Origin: CAYUPI01 sp964446585
GTDB lineage: Bacteria > Verrucomicrobiota > Verrucomicrobiia > Limisphaerales > UBA8199
NCBI GenBank assembly: GCA_964446585.1
Contig: CAYUPI010000116.1
Location: 1 to 7,025 of the forward strand
Direction: 5' to 3'
DNA length: 7,025 nucleotides
This document shows, piece after piece, positions 1 through 5,992 of the stretch. How positions within the stretch are numbered: the first letter of the stretch is position 1; every line of letters starts with the position of its first letter. The translations under genes and the position numbers were made by a program. The notes below the pieces were generated by a model. That model was not told where the DNA came from. It saw only the letters and a program-made list of their open reading frames with translations, and searched no databases.

Positions 1-1
1 C

Positions 2-184
2 CAGTTGCGGCAGGTGTTCAACGACACCGAGGCCGAGGTGCTCTGGCTCATCGTGGGCGCGCCGGAGGAACTTGAATTCTCGCCCGGTGCTAAGACCAAG
101 CCCGACATCTCGCTTATCTATCCTGTTGACCCTAAGCAGTTGCCAAAGGAGTTGGACGGTGTGGAATGGCCGCCCAAAACTTGA
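2..184 (+). CDS. Cupin-domain protein, C-terminal part (5' end outside window)
   Basis: This is the last 60 residues of an open frame that enters from the left edge and ends at TGA 182-184. It reads QLRQVFNDTEAEVLWLIVGAP, then ELEFSP, and ends DGVEWPPKT. The stretch 'vfNdtdaevLWLivGAPeE' is what I know from the final beta strands and tail of small single-domain cupins (RmlC-like fold), often annotated as cupin 2 conserved-barrel proteins. The metal-binding histidines of the two cupin motifs would lie upstream and cannot be seen, so neither substrate nor catalytic activity can be stated. No other frame stays open across this stretch with a sensible product. The family call is from recall of the pattern; that this is a gene end is well supported, while the function is not. 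Confidence 0.7.
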   Translation, partial: QLRQVFNDTEAEVLWLIVGAPEELEFSPGAKTKPDISLIYPVDPKQLPKELDGVEWPPKT

Positions 185-508
185 GGCCAAGGGAGTGAGT
201 GGGTCTTTAGTCCCATTCGATTTCTGAGAATGTCGTGGAACATCCGCGCTGGTCGTGCTTCAAATTTGCGTGAACGAACATCCGAAAACCAAACACTATC
301 GTGGCCAGTTGCGCACCGATGCCAGCCGGAGCGTTCGAACCGCGGCGCGCCCAAAACGTACCGCCTCCCAACGACATTCAGGCGAACCACCCCGGCTTTT
401 GGTGACGACCGCTCTGCCTGTGGATCTTGCGCGAGAAATCGGGATCTGCCTGGGCTGGCTGCGTCTCTTTCAAACGATTGTCTCGCCTGCAGCTACTGAG
501 TGAAGTAA
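185..508. other. Intergenic stretch without a convincing gene
   Basis: About 320 bp lie between the cupin stop and the next plausible start. Short frames exist on both strands (for example 255-503 plus and 390-118 minus), but their translations are rich in Arg, Pro and Ser, match nothing I recognise and have no clear ribosome-binding site. I see no tRNA, no strong terminator hairpin with a T-run and no clear repeat. It could hold decayed coding sequence, but no family can be named. Confidence 0.5.
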
Positions 509-730
509 ATGTCGCGTGAACCAAAGAGTGGCCAACGCGCTTACCGACCGCCAGGGGTAACGCGAGCGGAAACGCTAGTCTTCGCGGTGCTGGGCGCGCT
601 GGGGATTGCCAGCGTCCTGGTCGCGCTAGCCTGGGGCTCGGAGCCCGCGCGAGTGACAAAGCAACGACTACCCTTAATTCAAGAACCACCCGTTGTTCAC
701 CACAGCATCTCCAACCAGCCTTTCGGATGA
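509..730 (+). CDS. Possible small single-pass membrane protein
   Basis: This 73-residue frame starts with ATG at 509, with a weak purine-rich GTGAAG upstream. Residues 1-20 are polar and basic (MSREPKSGQRAYRPPGVTRA). Residues 21-43 form one hydrophobic segment rich in Ala, Leu and Val (ETLVFAVLGALGIASVLVALAWG) that would span a membrane. The rest is a short polar tail with prolines and histidines. The positive N-terminus predicts an N-in, C-out topology. I do not recognise a family. The frame ends 12 bp from the stop of the minus-strand response regulator, so the two converge. The hydrophobic segment in a well-placed frame is the only positive evidence; a chance frame in GC-rich DNA remains possible. 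Confidence 0.4.
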   Translation: MSREPKSGQRAYRPPGVTRAETLVFAVLGALGIASVLVALAWGSEPARVTKQRLPLIQEPPVVHHSISNQPFG

Positions 731-742
731 GTTGGGAGTCGG

Positions 743-1360
743 TTAGGTACTAAGCACTTCCAGCGCCCGCACGGTGGCGGCGCCGCGGGTTTCAACGCCG
801 AGTCTTTCGAAGATTTCCTGCACGTGCTTTTTCACGGTGGATTCGGTAATGCCGAGAATGGTCGCGATGTCCCCGTTAGTCTTGCCCTGGGCTAGCCAGA
901 GGAGGGTTTCGGTGGCGCGCGGCGTGAGACCCAGCTTCTGCAGGGGCTGTGTGGAGGAAAAATCAGGTTTGAATTCGCGTGTGGCATGTTGTCGAGACCG
1001 GCGCAAACGCGCCTCGATCGCGCGTACCAGGTCGGCATTGGCCACTGGCTTGGTGAGATAGTCGTCCGCACCGAGATTCATGCCGCTGCGCAAATCATCC
1101 TTGTCTCCTTTGGCGGTAAGGAAGATGAATGGAATTAATGCAAGGGCCGGCTCCTGCTGCAGCGCTTGCAGCACTCCGTAGCCGTCGAGTTCAGGCATCA
1201 TCACATCGCACAGAATCACGTCCGGATTTTCCTGCCGAGCCAGCTCGACACCTTTGCGCCCATTTTCGGCCTCAATCGGCTCGTAGTCGTGGTAACGCAA
1301 CAGAGCCGCTATATTCCTCCGCATTTCCGGTTCGTCTTCGATTACGAGGATTCTTTTCAT
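743..1360 (-). CDS. Response regulator, receiver plus LuxR/NarL-type DNA-binding domain
   Basis: The protein has 205 residues, the usual length for NarL/FixJ-type regulators. Residues 3-118 are a CheY-like receiver: acidic pocket E8/D9, phospho-acceptor D52 in ILCDVMMPELDG, switch T82 in FLTAKG and conserved K104 in YLTKP. Residues about 140-203 are a LuxR-type helix-turn-helix (LTPRATETLLWLAQGKTNGDIATILGITESTVKKHVQEIFERLGV), which normally dimerises and binds DNA after phosphorylation of the receiver. Its ATG lies within the ATGA overlap with the upstream kinase stop, and a GGAGAAG ribosome-binding site precedes it inside the kinase gene, so the two are almost certainly co-transcribed and translationally coupled. 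The kinase is the obvious phosphodonor. The regulon cannot be inferred; no operator is evident in the window. Confidence 0.96.
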   Translation of the reverse strand: MKRILVIEDEPEMRRNIAALLRYHDYEPIEAENGRKGVELARQENPDVILCDVMMPELDGYGVLQALQQEPALALIPFIFLTAKGDKDDLRSGMNLGADDYLTKPVANADLVRAIEARLRRSRQHATREFKPDFSSTQPLQKLGLTPRATETLLWLAQGKTNGDIATILGITESTVKKHVQEIFERLGVETRGAATVRALEVLST

Positions 1361-3372
1361 TCGTCTTCTCCAAAAACTGGAAGCCTGATTGTAACCGTGG
1401 TGCCGGCTCCGAGTTTGCTGACCAACTGGACGCTACCCTGGTGCAGTTCGACACAGCGTTTCACCATAAGCAGGCCGAGCCCGGTGCCCGGACGGGTGCC
1501 CACGTTGCCACCCCGATGGAACGCCTTGAACAAGCGTCGTTGGTCCTCCTCGGAAACGCCGATGCCCTCATCGCGAACAGAGCAGACCGCGTCAGTCCCG
1601 TGCCGCTCGACAATGAAGCTGACCTTTGCGCCTGGCTCGGAGTATTTGACCGCGTTGCTCAGAAGATTGGTGAAAATGTGGCCGAGCAACATTTCATCTG
1701 CCGCATTGGCGGGCGGAAGCGAATTCATGGATAATTCAATGGAGCAGCGCCGGTTCGTGGCTGAGAGGACTTCGTCCACGACCCGGCGGCAAAACATCCC
1801 CAAGTCGAGCGCCGAGGGTCGAAATTGTAATTTGCCGGCGTCCAGGCGGCTCAGGATCAGGATTTCCTCCATCATCGCGGCCATGCGGCGGGTATTTCCT
1901 GTGATGGAGTCCAGTTGCTCCTTCCGTTCGGCGGGCCCCATACGCTGGTCAAAATCGCGCAGCAGCTCCGCCGAAGATTGAATAATGCCCAGCGGCGTGC
2001 GGAATTCATGTGAAACCATCGACACGAAATTGCTCTTGAGCTGGCTCAGTTCCTTTTCCCGGCCGAGCGCTTTGAGCATGTCCGCTTCCGCCTGCTTATG
2101 CTGCGTGATATCAACCACCATGGTCAGCAAATGGTCCACGCCATTGATTTCAATGATGACCCCCGACGCCAGCATCGTGGATACTTTTCCATGACGATTG
2201 CGGGAGTGACATTCCCATTCCCTCACTGAACCAGTCCGCAGGACCTCATCCCAGAACTGGTCGCGGCGCTCCGGCTTTTCCCAAATGCCCAATTCGATCG
2301 TCGTGCGCCCCAGCACTTCCTCGCGGCTGTAGCCCGACCACTCCAGGAACGCGTCGTTCACCAGCACAATCCGGGAGTCGCTTACGCGGAAAATAGCCGT
2401 GATGATGGGACTGGCATGAAAGGCCGCGCTGAAGCGCGCCTCGCTCTCGCGCAAGCGCGCCTCGCTTTCGCGCAATTCGGCCTCGGCTTTCTTGCGTTCA
2501 CGGATATCGTTGATGAGCGCCTGGATGACCTGCCGTCCGCTCCACTCGATCCGCGTCAATGTCACCTCCAGCGGGATTTCGCGGCCTTGCGGAGTGCAAC
2601 ATTCCCATTCGAAACGTGCGCTGCCGCGGGTCATGCATTCCTCAATGTATTTGCGGGACAGCTCCGCGGAGCTTTCGCCATTCGGCTGGAACGGAGGCGA
2701 AGTGTCGCTCGGGTGTTTGCCCACGAGTTCCTGAATGCTGTCCAGTTCGAGAATCCTCACGGCGGCGGGATTCGCCTCAAGGATTTGACGCTCGTCGTGC
2801 AGGACAACGCCTTGACTGGAACCCTCGAAGAGCGCGCGAAACTTTTCTTCCGACTCGCGCCGGGAAGCGGTTCGCTCCTCGACGCGGCGTTCGAGTGACT
2901 GGTTCAACTCGCGCAAATCGCGCTCGGCCTTCTTGCGCTCGGTGATGTCGCGCGAGACGGACACATTGATTCTGCGCCCGCCCAGCACGATCGGTGTGAC
3001 GGAGACTTCGATGGGCACGTCGCGGCCGTCCATGTGCCGCATCATCCATTCGAACCGATACCCGTTGTTCTTCTCGACGAGGGCAACTATCTCCGCCGTC
3101 CGCGCGCCGCTCGACGAGCCGTCGGGTTGAAACGGAGGCGACAGGTCTTCAGGCCGCATCTGGAGCAGTTCGGATTTGGATTTGGCGCCGATGAGTTTGA
3201 CCGCCGCCTGGTTGCAATCCACGAACACTCCCGTCTGAGGATCGAACAACAAGACCGCGTCAACGCTCCGCTCGAAAAAGCTCTCGAACACAAGGCTATT
3301 CTGCCCCGCGAGCGCAGCGGTTGCACTGGCACTTTCGTCCCATTTGCGCTCGGAAATGGACGGCTGAATCAT
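1357..3372 (-). CDS. Cytosolic hybrid-free sensor histidine kinase with three PAS domains
   Basis: The protein has 671 residues and no membrane segment or signal peptide, so sensing is probably intracellular. Three PAS domains are visible at about 26-148, 178-296 and 312-428; each ends in the PAC-type DI(T/R)ERKKAE or DITQHKQAE sequence. Coiled-coil linkers join them at 145-177 and 291-315. The HisKA dimerisation domain (about 443-510) carries the phospho-accepting H455 in VSHEFRTPLG. The ATPase domain (about 555-667) has N573 in FTNLLSNAVKY, the DEGIG box at 601-605, FKAF at 615-618 and GTGLGL at 629-634. All catalytic motifs look intact, so it should autophosphorylate and pass phosphate to the overlapping response regulator. 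The ATG at 3372 is preceded by AGGA a few bases upstream, which supports this start. No receiver domain is fused. The ligand or cofactor of the PAS domains cannot be determined. Confidence 0.96.
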   Translation of the reverse strand: MIQPSISERKWDESASATAALAGQNSLVFESFFERSVDAVLLFDPQTGVFVDCNQAAVKLIGAKSKSELLQMRPEDLSPPFQPDGSSSGARTAEIVALVEKNNGYRFEWMMRHMDGRDVPIEVSVTPIVLGGRRINVSVSRDITERKKAERDLRELNQSLERRVEERTASRRESEEKFRALFEGSSQGVVLHDERQILEANPAAVRILELDSIQELVGKHPSDTSPPFQPNGESSAELSRKYIEECMTRGSARFEWECCTPQGREIPLEVTLTRIEWSGRQVIQALINDIRERKKAEAELRESEARLRESEARFSAAFHASPIITAIFRVSDSRIVLVNDAFLEWSGYSREEVLGRTTIELGIWEKPERRDQFWDEVLRTGSVREWECHSRNRHGKVSTMLASGVIIEINGVDHLLTMVVDITQHKQAEADMLKALGREKELSQLKSNFVSMVSHEFRTPLGIIQSSAELLRDFDQRMGPAERKEQLDSITGNTRRMAAMMEEILILSRLDAGKLQFRPSALDLGMFCRRVVDEVLSATNRRCSIELSMNSLPPANAADEMLLGHIFTNLLSNAVKYSEPGAKVSFIVERHGTDAVCSVRDEGIGVSEEDQRRLFKAFHRGGNVGTRPGTGLGLLMVKRCVELHQGSVQLVSKLGAGTTVTIRLPVFGEDE
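1365..1371 (-). promoter_or_regulatory. Ribosome-binding site of the response regulator gene
   Basis: On the minus strand GGAGAAG lies 4 bases before the regulator ATG, within the last codons of the kinase gene. It fixes the regulator start at 1360 and supports translational coupling through the ATGA overlap. Confidence 0.75.
2432..2473 (-). repeat. 21-bp tandem duplication inside the kinase gene (heptad repeat)
   Basis: Two adjacent 21-bp units (2432-2452 and 2453-2473) differ at one position (C2446 versus T2467). They encode two copies of a seven-residue coiled-coil heptad in the linker before the third PAS domain, giving LRESEARLRESEARF. A duplication of exactly one heptad keeps the coiled-coil register, which is what would be tolerated in a signalling helix. 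Confidence 0.85.
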
Positions 3373-3605
3373 GGGGTCCTGGGAATGTTATGGCCTCCAT
3401 CGTACGGCAGACGGGACTAAATTTCCAGCCTTATCGAGCAGAAATAGGCCGTAGCCGCCAAGGTGGGGACGCGCTGACTGGAAAATCCAAAATCCAGAAT
3501 CCAAAGTCCAAAATTGATTTCGAAGCTGGCTCCTTAGTCCCATTGCACGCGGCTCGATCTCGGGGAAGATCTTCGGCTCGAAAGCACCCTGACCGAAGCC
3601 AGCTT
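3373..3605. promoter_or_regulatory. Divergent intergenic region between kinase operon and ECF sigma gene
   Basis: These 233 bp must contain the promoters for both the leftward kinase-regulator operon and the rightward sigma gene, unless either is read through from elsewhere. I cannot point to convincing -35/-10 boxes. The clear structural element is the heptamer repeat at 3482-3516. An open frame runs through the region in phase with the sigma gene, but its translation across the repeat (KSKIQNPKSKI) is the typical product of reading such a non-coding repeat. Confidence 0.5.
3482..3516. repeat. Five-unit tandem heptamer repeat (AAAATCC type)
   Basis: The units are AAAATCC, AAAATCC, AGAATCC, AAAGTCC and AAAATTG, exactly seven bases each and drifting by one or two substitutions. 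Short tandem heptamers of this kind are known between genes in cyanobacteria and some other bacteria; no function is established here. The repeat lies about 90 bp before the sigma start. Confidence 0.8.
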
Positions 3606-4184
3606 ATGCCCTATGACGAATTTGAGCAGATAGTGTCGCAGCACTACGAAGCGCTTTACCGATTCGCTCTGAGCCTGACTCACACGGAGGCAGACGCGGG
3701 TGATCTGACGCAGCAAACGTTCTATGTCTGGGCCACCAAAGGCCACCAATTGCGGGATCGCGGCAAGGTGAAGTCGTGGTTGTTTACCACGTTGCACCGG
3801 GAGTTCCTCAGCATTCGGCGAAGAACCACTCGTTTTCCCCACGTCGAATTAAGCGACTCCGATGAAGAGCTGCCCGCAATCACACCGGAAACGGTCAGCA
3901 CCCTTGACGCAGCCCGAGTTGTCGAACTACTGCGGCAGATCCCGGAACCCTACCAGGCCGCGCTCAGTCTCTTTTACCTGGAAGACTACTCCTATCAGGA
4001 GATCGCGGACGTCCTTGAAATTCCACTCGGCACCGTTCGGTCGCGAATTTCACGCGGTGTTGCGCAGCTAAAGCAGTCAATCAACAGAGGATTACGCAAT
4101 GAATCGTGGCGGACAACGCCTGCGTCTGACATTATGGATTCCGCTCGAGAGTGGCCGGGAAATGACCCAACCCAGACGGCATAG
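3606..4184 (+). CDS. ECF-type (sigma-70 family group 4) RNA polymerase sigma factor
   Basis: This is a 192-residue protein, normal for ECF sigma factors. Region 2 is at about residues 5-75: YEALYRFALSLT, then the DLTQQTFYVWA helix (region 2.2, core polymerase contact) and VKSWLFTTLHREFLSIRRR (2.3/2.4, -10 recognition). A variable acidic linker (HVELSDSDEELPAITPE) follows. Region 4 is at about 100-160, with LRQIPEPYQAALSLFYLEDYSYQEIADVLEIPLGTVRSRISRGVAQLK, the helix-turn-helix that reads the -35 element. ATG 3606 is chosen because the family starts just before this region and the open frame upstream crosses a heptamer repeat; the ribosome-binding site is weak. The C-terminal 30 residues after QLKQSI look unlike the family and may be read-out into non-homologous sequence. 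No membrane anti-sigma gene follows; the next intact gene is convergent. Confidence 0.93.
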   Translation: MPYDEFEQIVSQHYEALYRFALSLTHTEADAGDLTQQTFYVWATKGHQLRDRGKVKSWLFTTLHREFLSIRRRTTRFPHVELSDSDEELPAITPETVSTLDAARVVELLRQIPEPYQAALSLFYLEDYSYQEIADVLEIPLGTVRSRISRGVAQLKQSINRGLRNESWRTTPASDIMDSAREWPGNDPTQTA

Positions 4185-4275
4185 GCCAGCGCAAAGCGCT
4201 TTGCCCGCTACGGTCCGCTTCTCCGCTCGTCCTGAGAAAGCTCGAAGCGATAGACGTAGTTCATGCCGCCTTTGA
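4099..4275 (+). CDS. Possible remnant of a small gene overlapping the sigma 3' end
   Basis: A second frame opens with ATG 4099 inside the sigma gene, preceded at good distance by GAGG (4087-4090), and reads 58 residues starting MNRGGQRLRLTLWIPL. In ECF loci the gene after the sigma factor often begins at or over the sigma stop, so this may be the start of a lost partner gene cut off where the convergent pseudopilin gene now lies (it runs into that gene's 3' end). The product matches nothing I know, and its second half is very Arg/Ser rich. It is also possible that this frame is chance. Confidence 0.2.
   Translation: MNRGGQRLRLTLWIPLESGREMTQPRRHRPAQSALPATVRFSARPEKARSDRRSSCRL
4191..4204. repeat. 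Perfect 14-bp palindrome between convergent genes
   Basis: GCAAAGCGCTTTGC is fully self-complementary and sits in the 23-bp gap between the sigma stop and the pseudopilin stop. As RNA it could fold into a 5-bp stem with a GCGC loop, readable from both strands. That would suit a weak bidirectional terminator, although no T-run follows on either side. It could equally be a protein-binding site. Confidence 0.45.
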
Positions 4276-5023
4276 CCCATTCGACGTGGTAGTCACATAG
4301 CAGCATATTGCCTCCTTCCGCGCCATGATTGTCATTGCGATCGGGGTAATTATTGATCGCGCCGGGGCCCTGACGATCCCCATCCACAATCAGCAGGATC
4401 TCCGCGGGGCTAATGCGGCGACCCTTTAGCCCAAACTCGACATTTTTGTGGACATAGCCGCTGACGGTTCGTTCGGACTTTTTGATGCCTCCGACTGTGA
4501 CCCAGCGGCCGTAATACCAATGCCTGGAACTCATGGTTCCATCGTTATTCATGAAGCCGAACAACTCGTAGCTCACCCCGCGCAGGTCGGCGTCATATGT
4601 CTGGCTGCTGCGCGCGCGTGTGTAGGGGGCCTGCGTCAACATATCCAACAGCACCGTCTGGCCGTTGAGCGGGTGAATACCGGTATTCGTGCCAACAAAA
4701 TCCTGCGTCGAGGGACAGACGAAGACCGACTGGGCCCGAGCGAGGGGAATATACTCGGGATAAAGCCAGCTCAAATCGTCCTTGTAATCATCATAGCCTC
4801 CCGAAAGGTAACCGTGCGAATCATCCGAGGCGTACATGCTCGAGCCAAGCCCCATTTGCTTGAGATTGCTCTGACAGGAAGTTCGTTTGGCCCGTTCCCG
4901 GGCTCGGCCCAGGACCGGAAGCAGTAGCGCCGCGAGGATCGCAATGATAGCGATTACCACGAGCAATTCGATCAGGGTAAACCCCCGGGGCTGCGAGGAG
5001 TAGTTGAAGCCGGGCCGCGCCAT
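4208..5023 (-). CDS. Type II secretion-like pseudopilin (prepilin N-terminal methylation domain, verrucomicrobial type)
   Basis: The protein has 271 residues. The leader MARPGFNYSSQPRG ends in G14, followed by F15-TLIELLVVIAIIAILAALLLP, the classic prepilin peptidase site. E19 is the conserved Glu5 of the mature pilin, and the hydrophobic helix anchors it in the inner membrane before assembly. The helix continues as GRARERAKRTSCQSNLKQMGLGSSMYASDD, the pattern of the large paralogous pseudopilin family of Verrucomicrobia, Lentisphaerae and Planctomycetes. The C-terminal motif is HGAEGGNMLLCDYHVEW (233-249), a variant of the family's H-X9-DG motif with Y in place of G and one extra residue. ATG 5023 is preferred over the in-frame TTG at 5035 because it gives a short leader; neither has a strong ribosome-binding site. 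It stands alone without other secretion genes, as is common for this family; its substrate or surface role is unknown. Confidence 0.93.
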   Translation of the reverse strand: MARPGFNYSSQPRGFTLIELLVVIAIIAILAALLLPVLGRARERAKRTSCQSNLKQMGLGSSMYASDDSHGYLSGGYDDYKDDLSWLYPEYIPLARAQSVFVCPSTQDFVGTNTGIHPLNGQTVLLDMLTQAPYTRARSSQTYDADLRGVSYELFGFMNNDGTMSSRHWYYGRWVTVGGIKKSERTVSGYVHKNVEFGLKGRRISPAEILLIVDGDRQGPGAINNYPDRNDNHGAEGGNMLLCDYHVEWVKGGMNYVYRFELSQDERRSGP

Positions 5024-5159
5024 ACCGAGTATCAATGGTTGTTTGGTGCAAGGTGTGGCAGACAGTCCAGAGTAGCAAGGGCGAATGGCTCTCCGCTGAG
5101 CCCGACCTATCGAATCATTTCACGGACGGTTTTCTCAACGGCGGCGATATACTCATGAA

Positions 5160-5474
5160 ATGAGCGACACCGATCTAGAACTACTCGCCAGATACGGCCA
5201 ACAAAACGCCGAGGACGCTTTCACCGAAGTGGTCCTTCGGCACTTCGATCTCGTCTATGCCGCCGCGCTGCGCCAAGTCCGCCCGCCGCAGCTCGCTGAG
5301 GAAGTCGCCCAGTCCATTTTTAGTGACCTCACCCGCCAGCCAGGCCGCTTCGCACCTCGGAGGCTTCGCGGTCAGGATGAGACGCCTCTTGTGCAATCAA
5401 TGGTGACCAGCCTCTCCAGCCGCAAAAACAGAAAACGTGGGTCCACCCGAATGGACCTGCGCGCCACCGCGTAA
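5160..5474 (+). pseudogene. Truncated sigma-70 family (ECF-like) sigma factor remnant
   Basis: The first 62 or so of 104 residues read as the start of a verrucomicrobial sigma factor: MSDTDLELLARYGQQNAEDAFTEVVLRHFDLVYAAALRQV, then LAEEVAQSIFSDLTRQPGRFAP. This is region 1.2/2.1-2.2, including the core-binding helix with AEEVAQSIFSDL. After that the homology stops. The expected region 2.3/2.4 (a WL....R helix) and all of region 4 are missing, and the tail (RLRGQDETPL to RMDLRATA) is unrelated. I checked the other two frames after position 5340 and found no continuation of the family, so this is a deletion or replacement rather than a simple frameshift. It cannot recognise a promoter. It is divergent from the pseudopilin gene (136 bp apart). 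A short protein that still binds core polymerase is conceivable but unsupported. Confidence 0.75.
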
Positions 5475-5699
5475 GACAAATTCGTAGCTTGACTGAGCTC
5501 GATTCTTAAAGGCGACGCGAGGCCCGCCCAATTGATGGCAGCCAGCGGCAGGTTAAGGTTAGTTGGACCTAACCAGACAACCTGTGAGCCCGCTCATACC
5601 ATTTGCTCGCGAACGCGTTCAGTGTTCATCCAATCTCATGGACTCGCTTTCCTGGAGAATTCTCACTCTGTCACCCGAACTGATAACCACCCACCGACT
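5475..5699. other. Spacer between sigma remnant and small protein gene
   Basis: These 225 bp carry no recognisable remainder of the sigma gene. A modest hairpin GGTTAG / CTAACC with a 6-base loop lies at 5557-5574, without a T-run. The open frame beginning 5532 only extends the next gene upstream and is not supported by the family start. The promoter of the downstream pair is presumably here, but I cannot place it. Confidence 0.4.
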
Positions 5700-5942
5700 A
5701 TGAAGATCGTTCTTCAACACATTAAAAGTGAGCTCTACTACGAGGGCCCGGGAGCCTGGACGAAAAGGCTGGAGGAAGCGTTCGATTTCGGTCACTCATT
5801 GCGCGCCATGGAGTTCGTCCGCCAATATCGGCTCACGGGCGTTGCCGTCGTGGTGGCCTTCATCGAAACCCGAGGGATCGAAACACACGCATTTCCAGTT
5901 GAAACGGTCGCGCAGATGCAGGCGCACGCAACGGCTGGTTGA
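5700..5942 (+). CDS. Small conserved-looking protein of unknown function (MKIVLQH family)
   Basis: This is an 80-residue protein starting at ATG 5700: MKIVLQHIKSELYYEGPGAWTKRLEEAFDFGHSLRAMEFVRQYRL, then VAVVVAFIETRG. From recall, small verrucomicrobial proteins share this layout: an opening 'LQH..(T/S).LY', a 'W(T)....EA.DF..S..A..F' centre and a closing 'V.VVV.F' strand. This looks like a compact beta-alpha-beta domain. No membrane segment, signal peptide, cysteine cluster or catalytic motif is present. I cannot assign a function. No clear Shine-Dalgarno precedes the ATG. The open frame continues upstream to 5532, but that part has no resemblance to the family, so ATG 5700 is chosen. It lies 50 bp upstream of the sigma/LuxR hybrid on the same strand and could be co-transcribed with it. 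Confidence 0.7.
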   Translation: MKIVLQHIKSELYYEGPGAWTKRLEEAFDFGHSLRAMEFVRQYRLTGVAVVVAFIETRGIETHAFPVETVAQMQAHATAG

Positions 5943-5992
5943 AAGCGCTTCTCGGTGGCACATGATTAGTTTCAGCCGAAGCGCTCCTCGGT
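5943..5992. repeat. Pair of 14-bp direct repeats immediately before the hybrid regulator start
   Basis: AAGCGCTTCTCGGT (5943-5956) and AAGCGCTCCTCGGT (5979-5992) differ at one base and are spaced 36 bp start to start. The second ends on the base before the ATG at 5993. Each contains the palindrome AGCGCT. Position and spacing (about 3.4 helical turns) would fit a binding site for a regulator, possibly the downstream gene's own product, but this is inference only. Confidence 0.5.

Noticed and set aside
118..390. 90-codon minus-strand frame over the cupin end
   Set aside because: It overlaps the supported cupin C-terminus and has an Arg-rich unrecognisable product.
1129..1981. Long plus-strand open frames opposite the response regulator and kinase
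   Set aside because: They are mirror frames of two clearly coding minus-strand genes in GC-rich DNA, and their translations show no domain.
2416..2898. 160-codon plus-strand frame opposite the PAS region
   Set aside because: It is antisense to intact PAS domains; its open state follows from the codon pattern of the real gene.
3321..3605. N-terminal extension of the ECF sigma factor by 95 codons
   Set aside because: It overlaps the kinase start and reads through a non-coding heptamer repeat, and sigma region 2 begins right after ATG 3606.
5557..5574. GGTTAG / CTAACC hairpin as a terminator of the sigma remnant
   Set aside because: The stem has six base pairs and a six-base loop with no T-run, and it lies over 80 bp after the stop.
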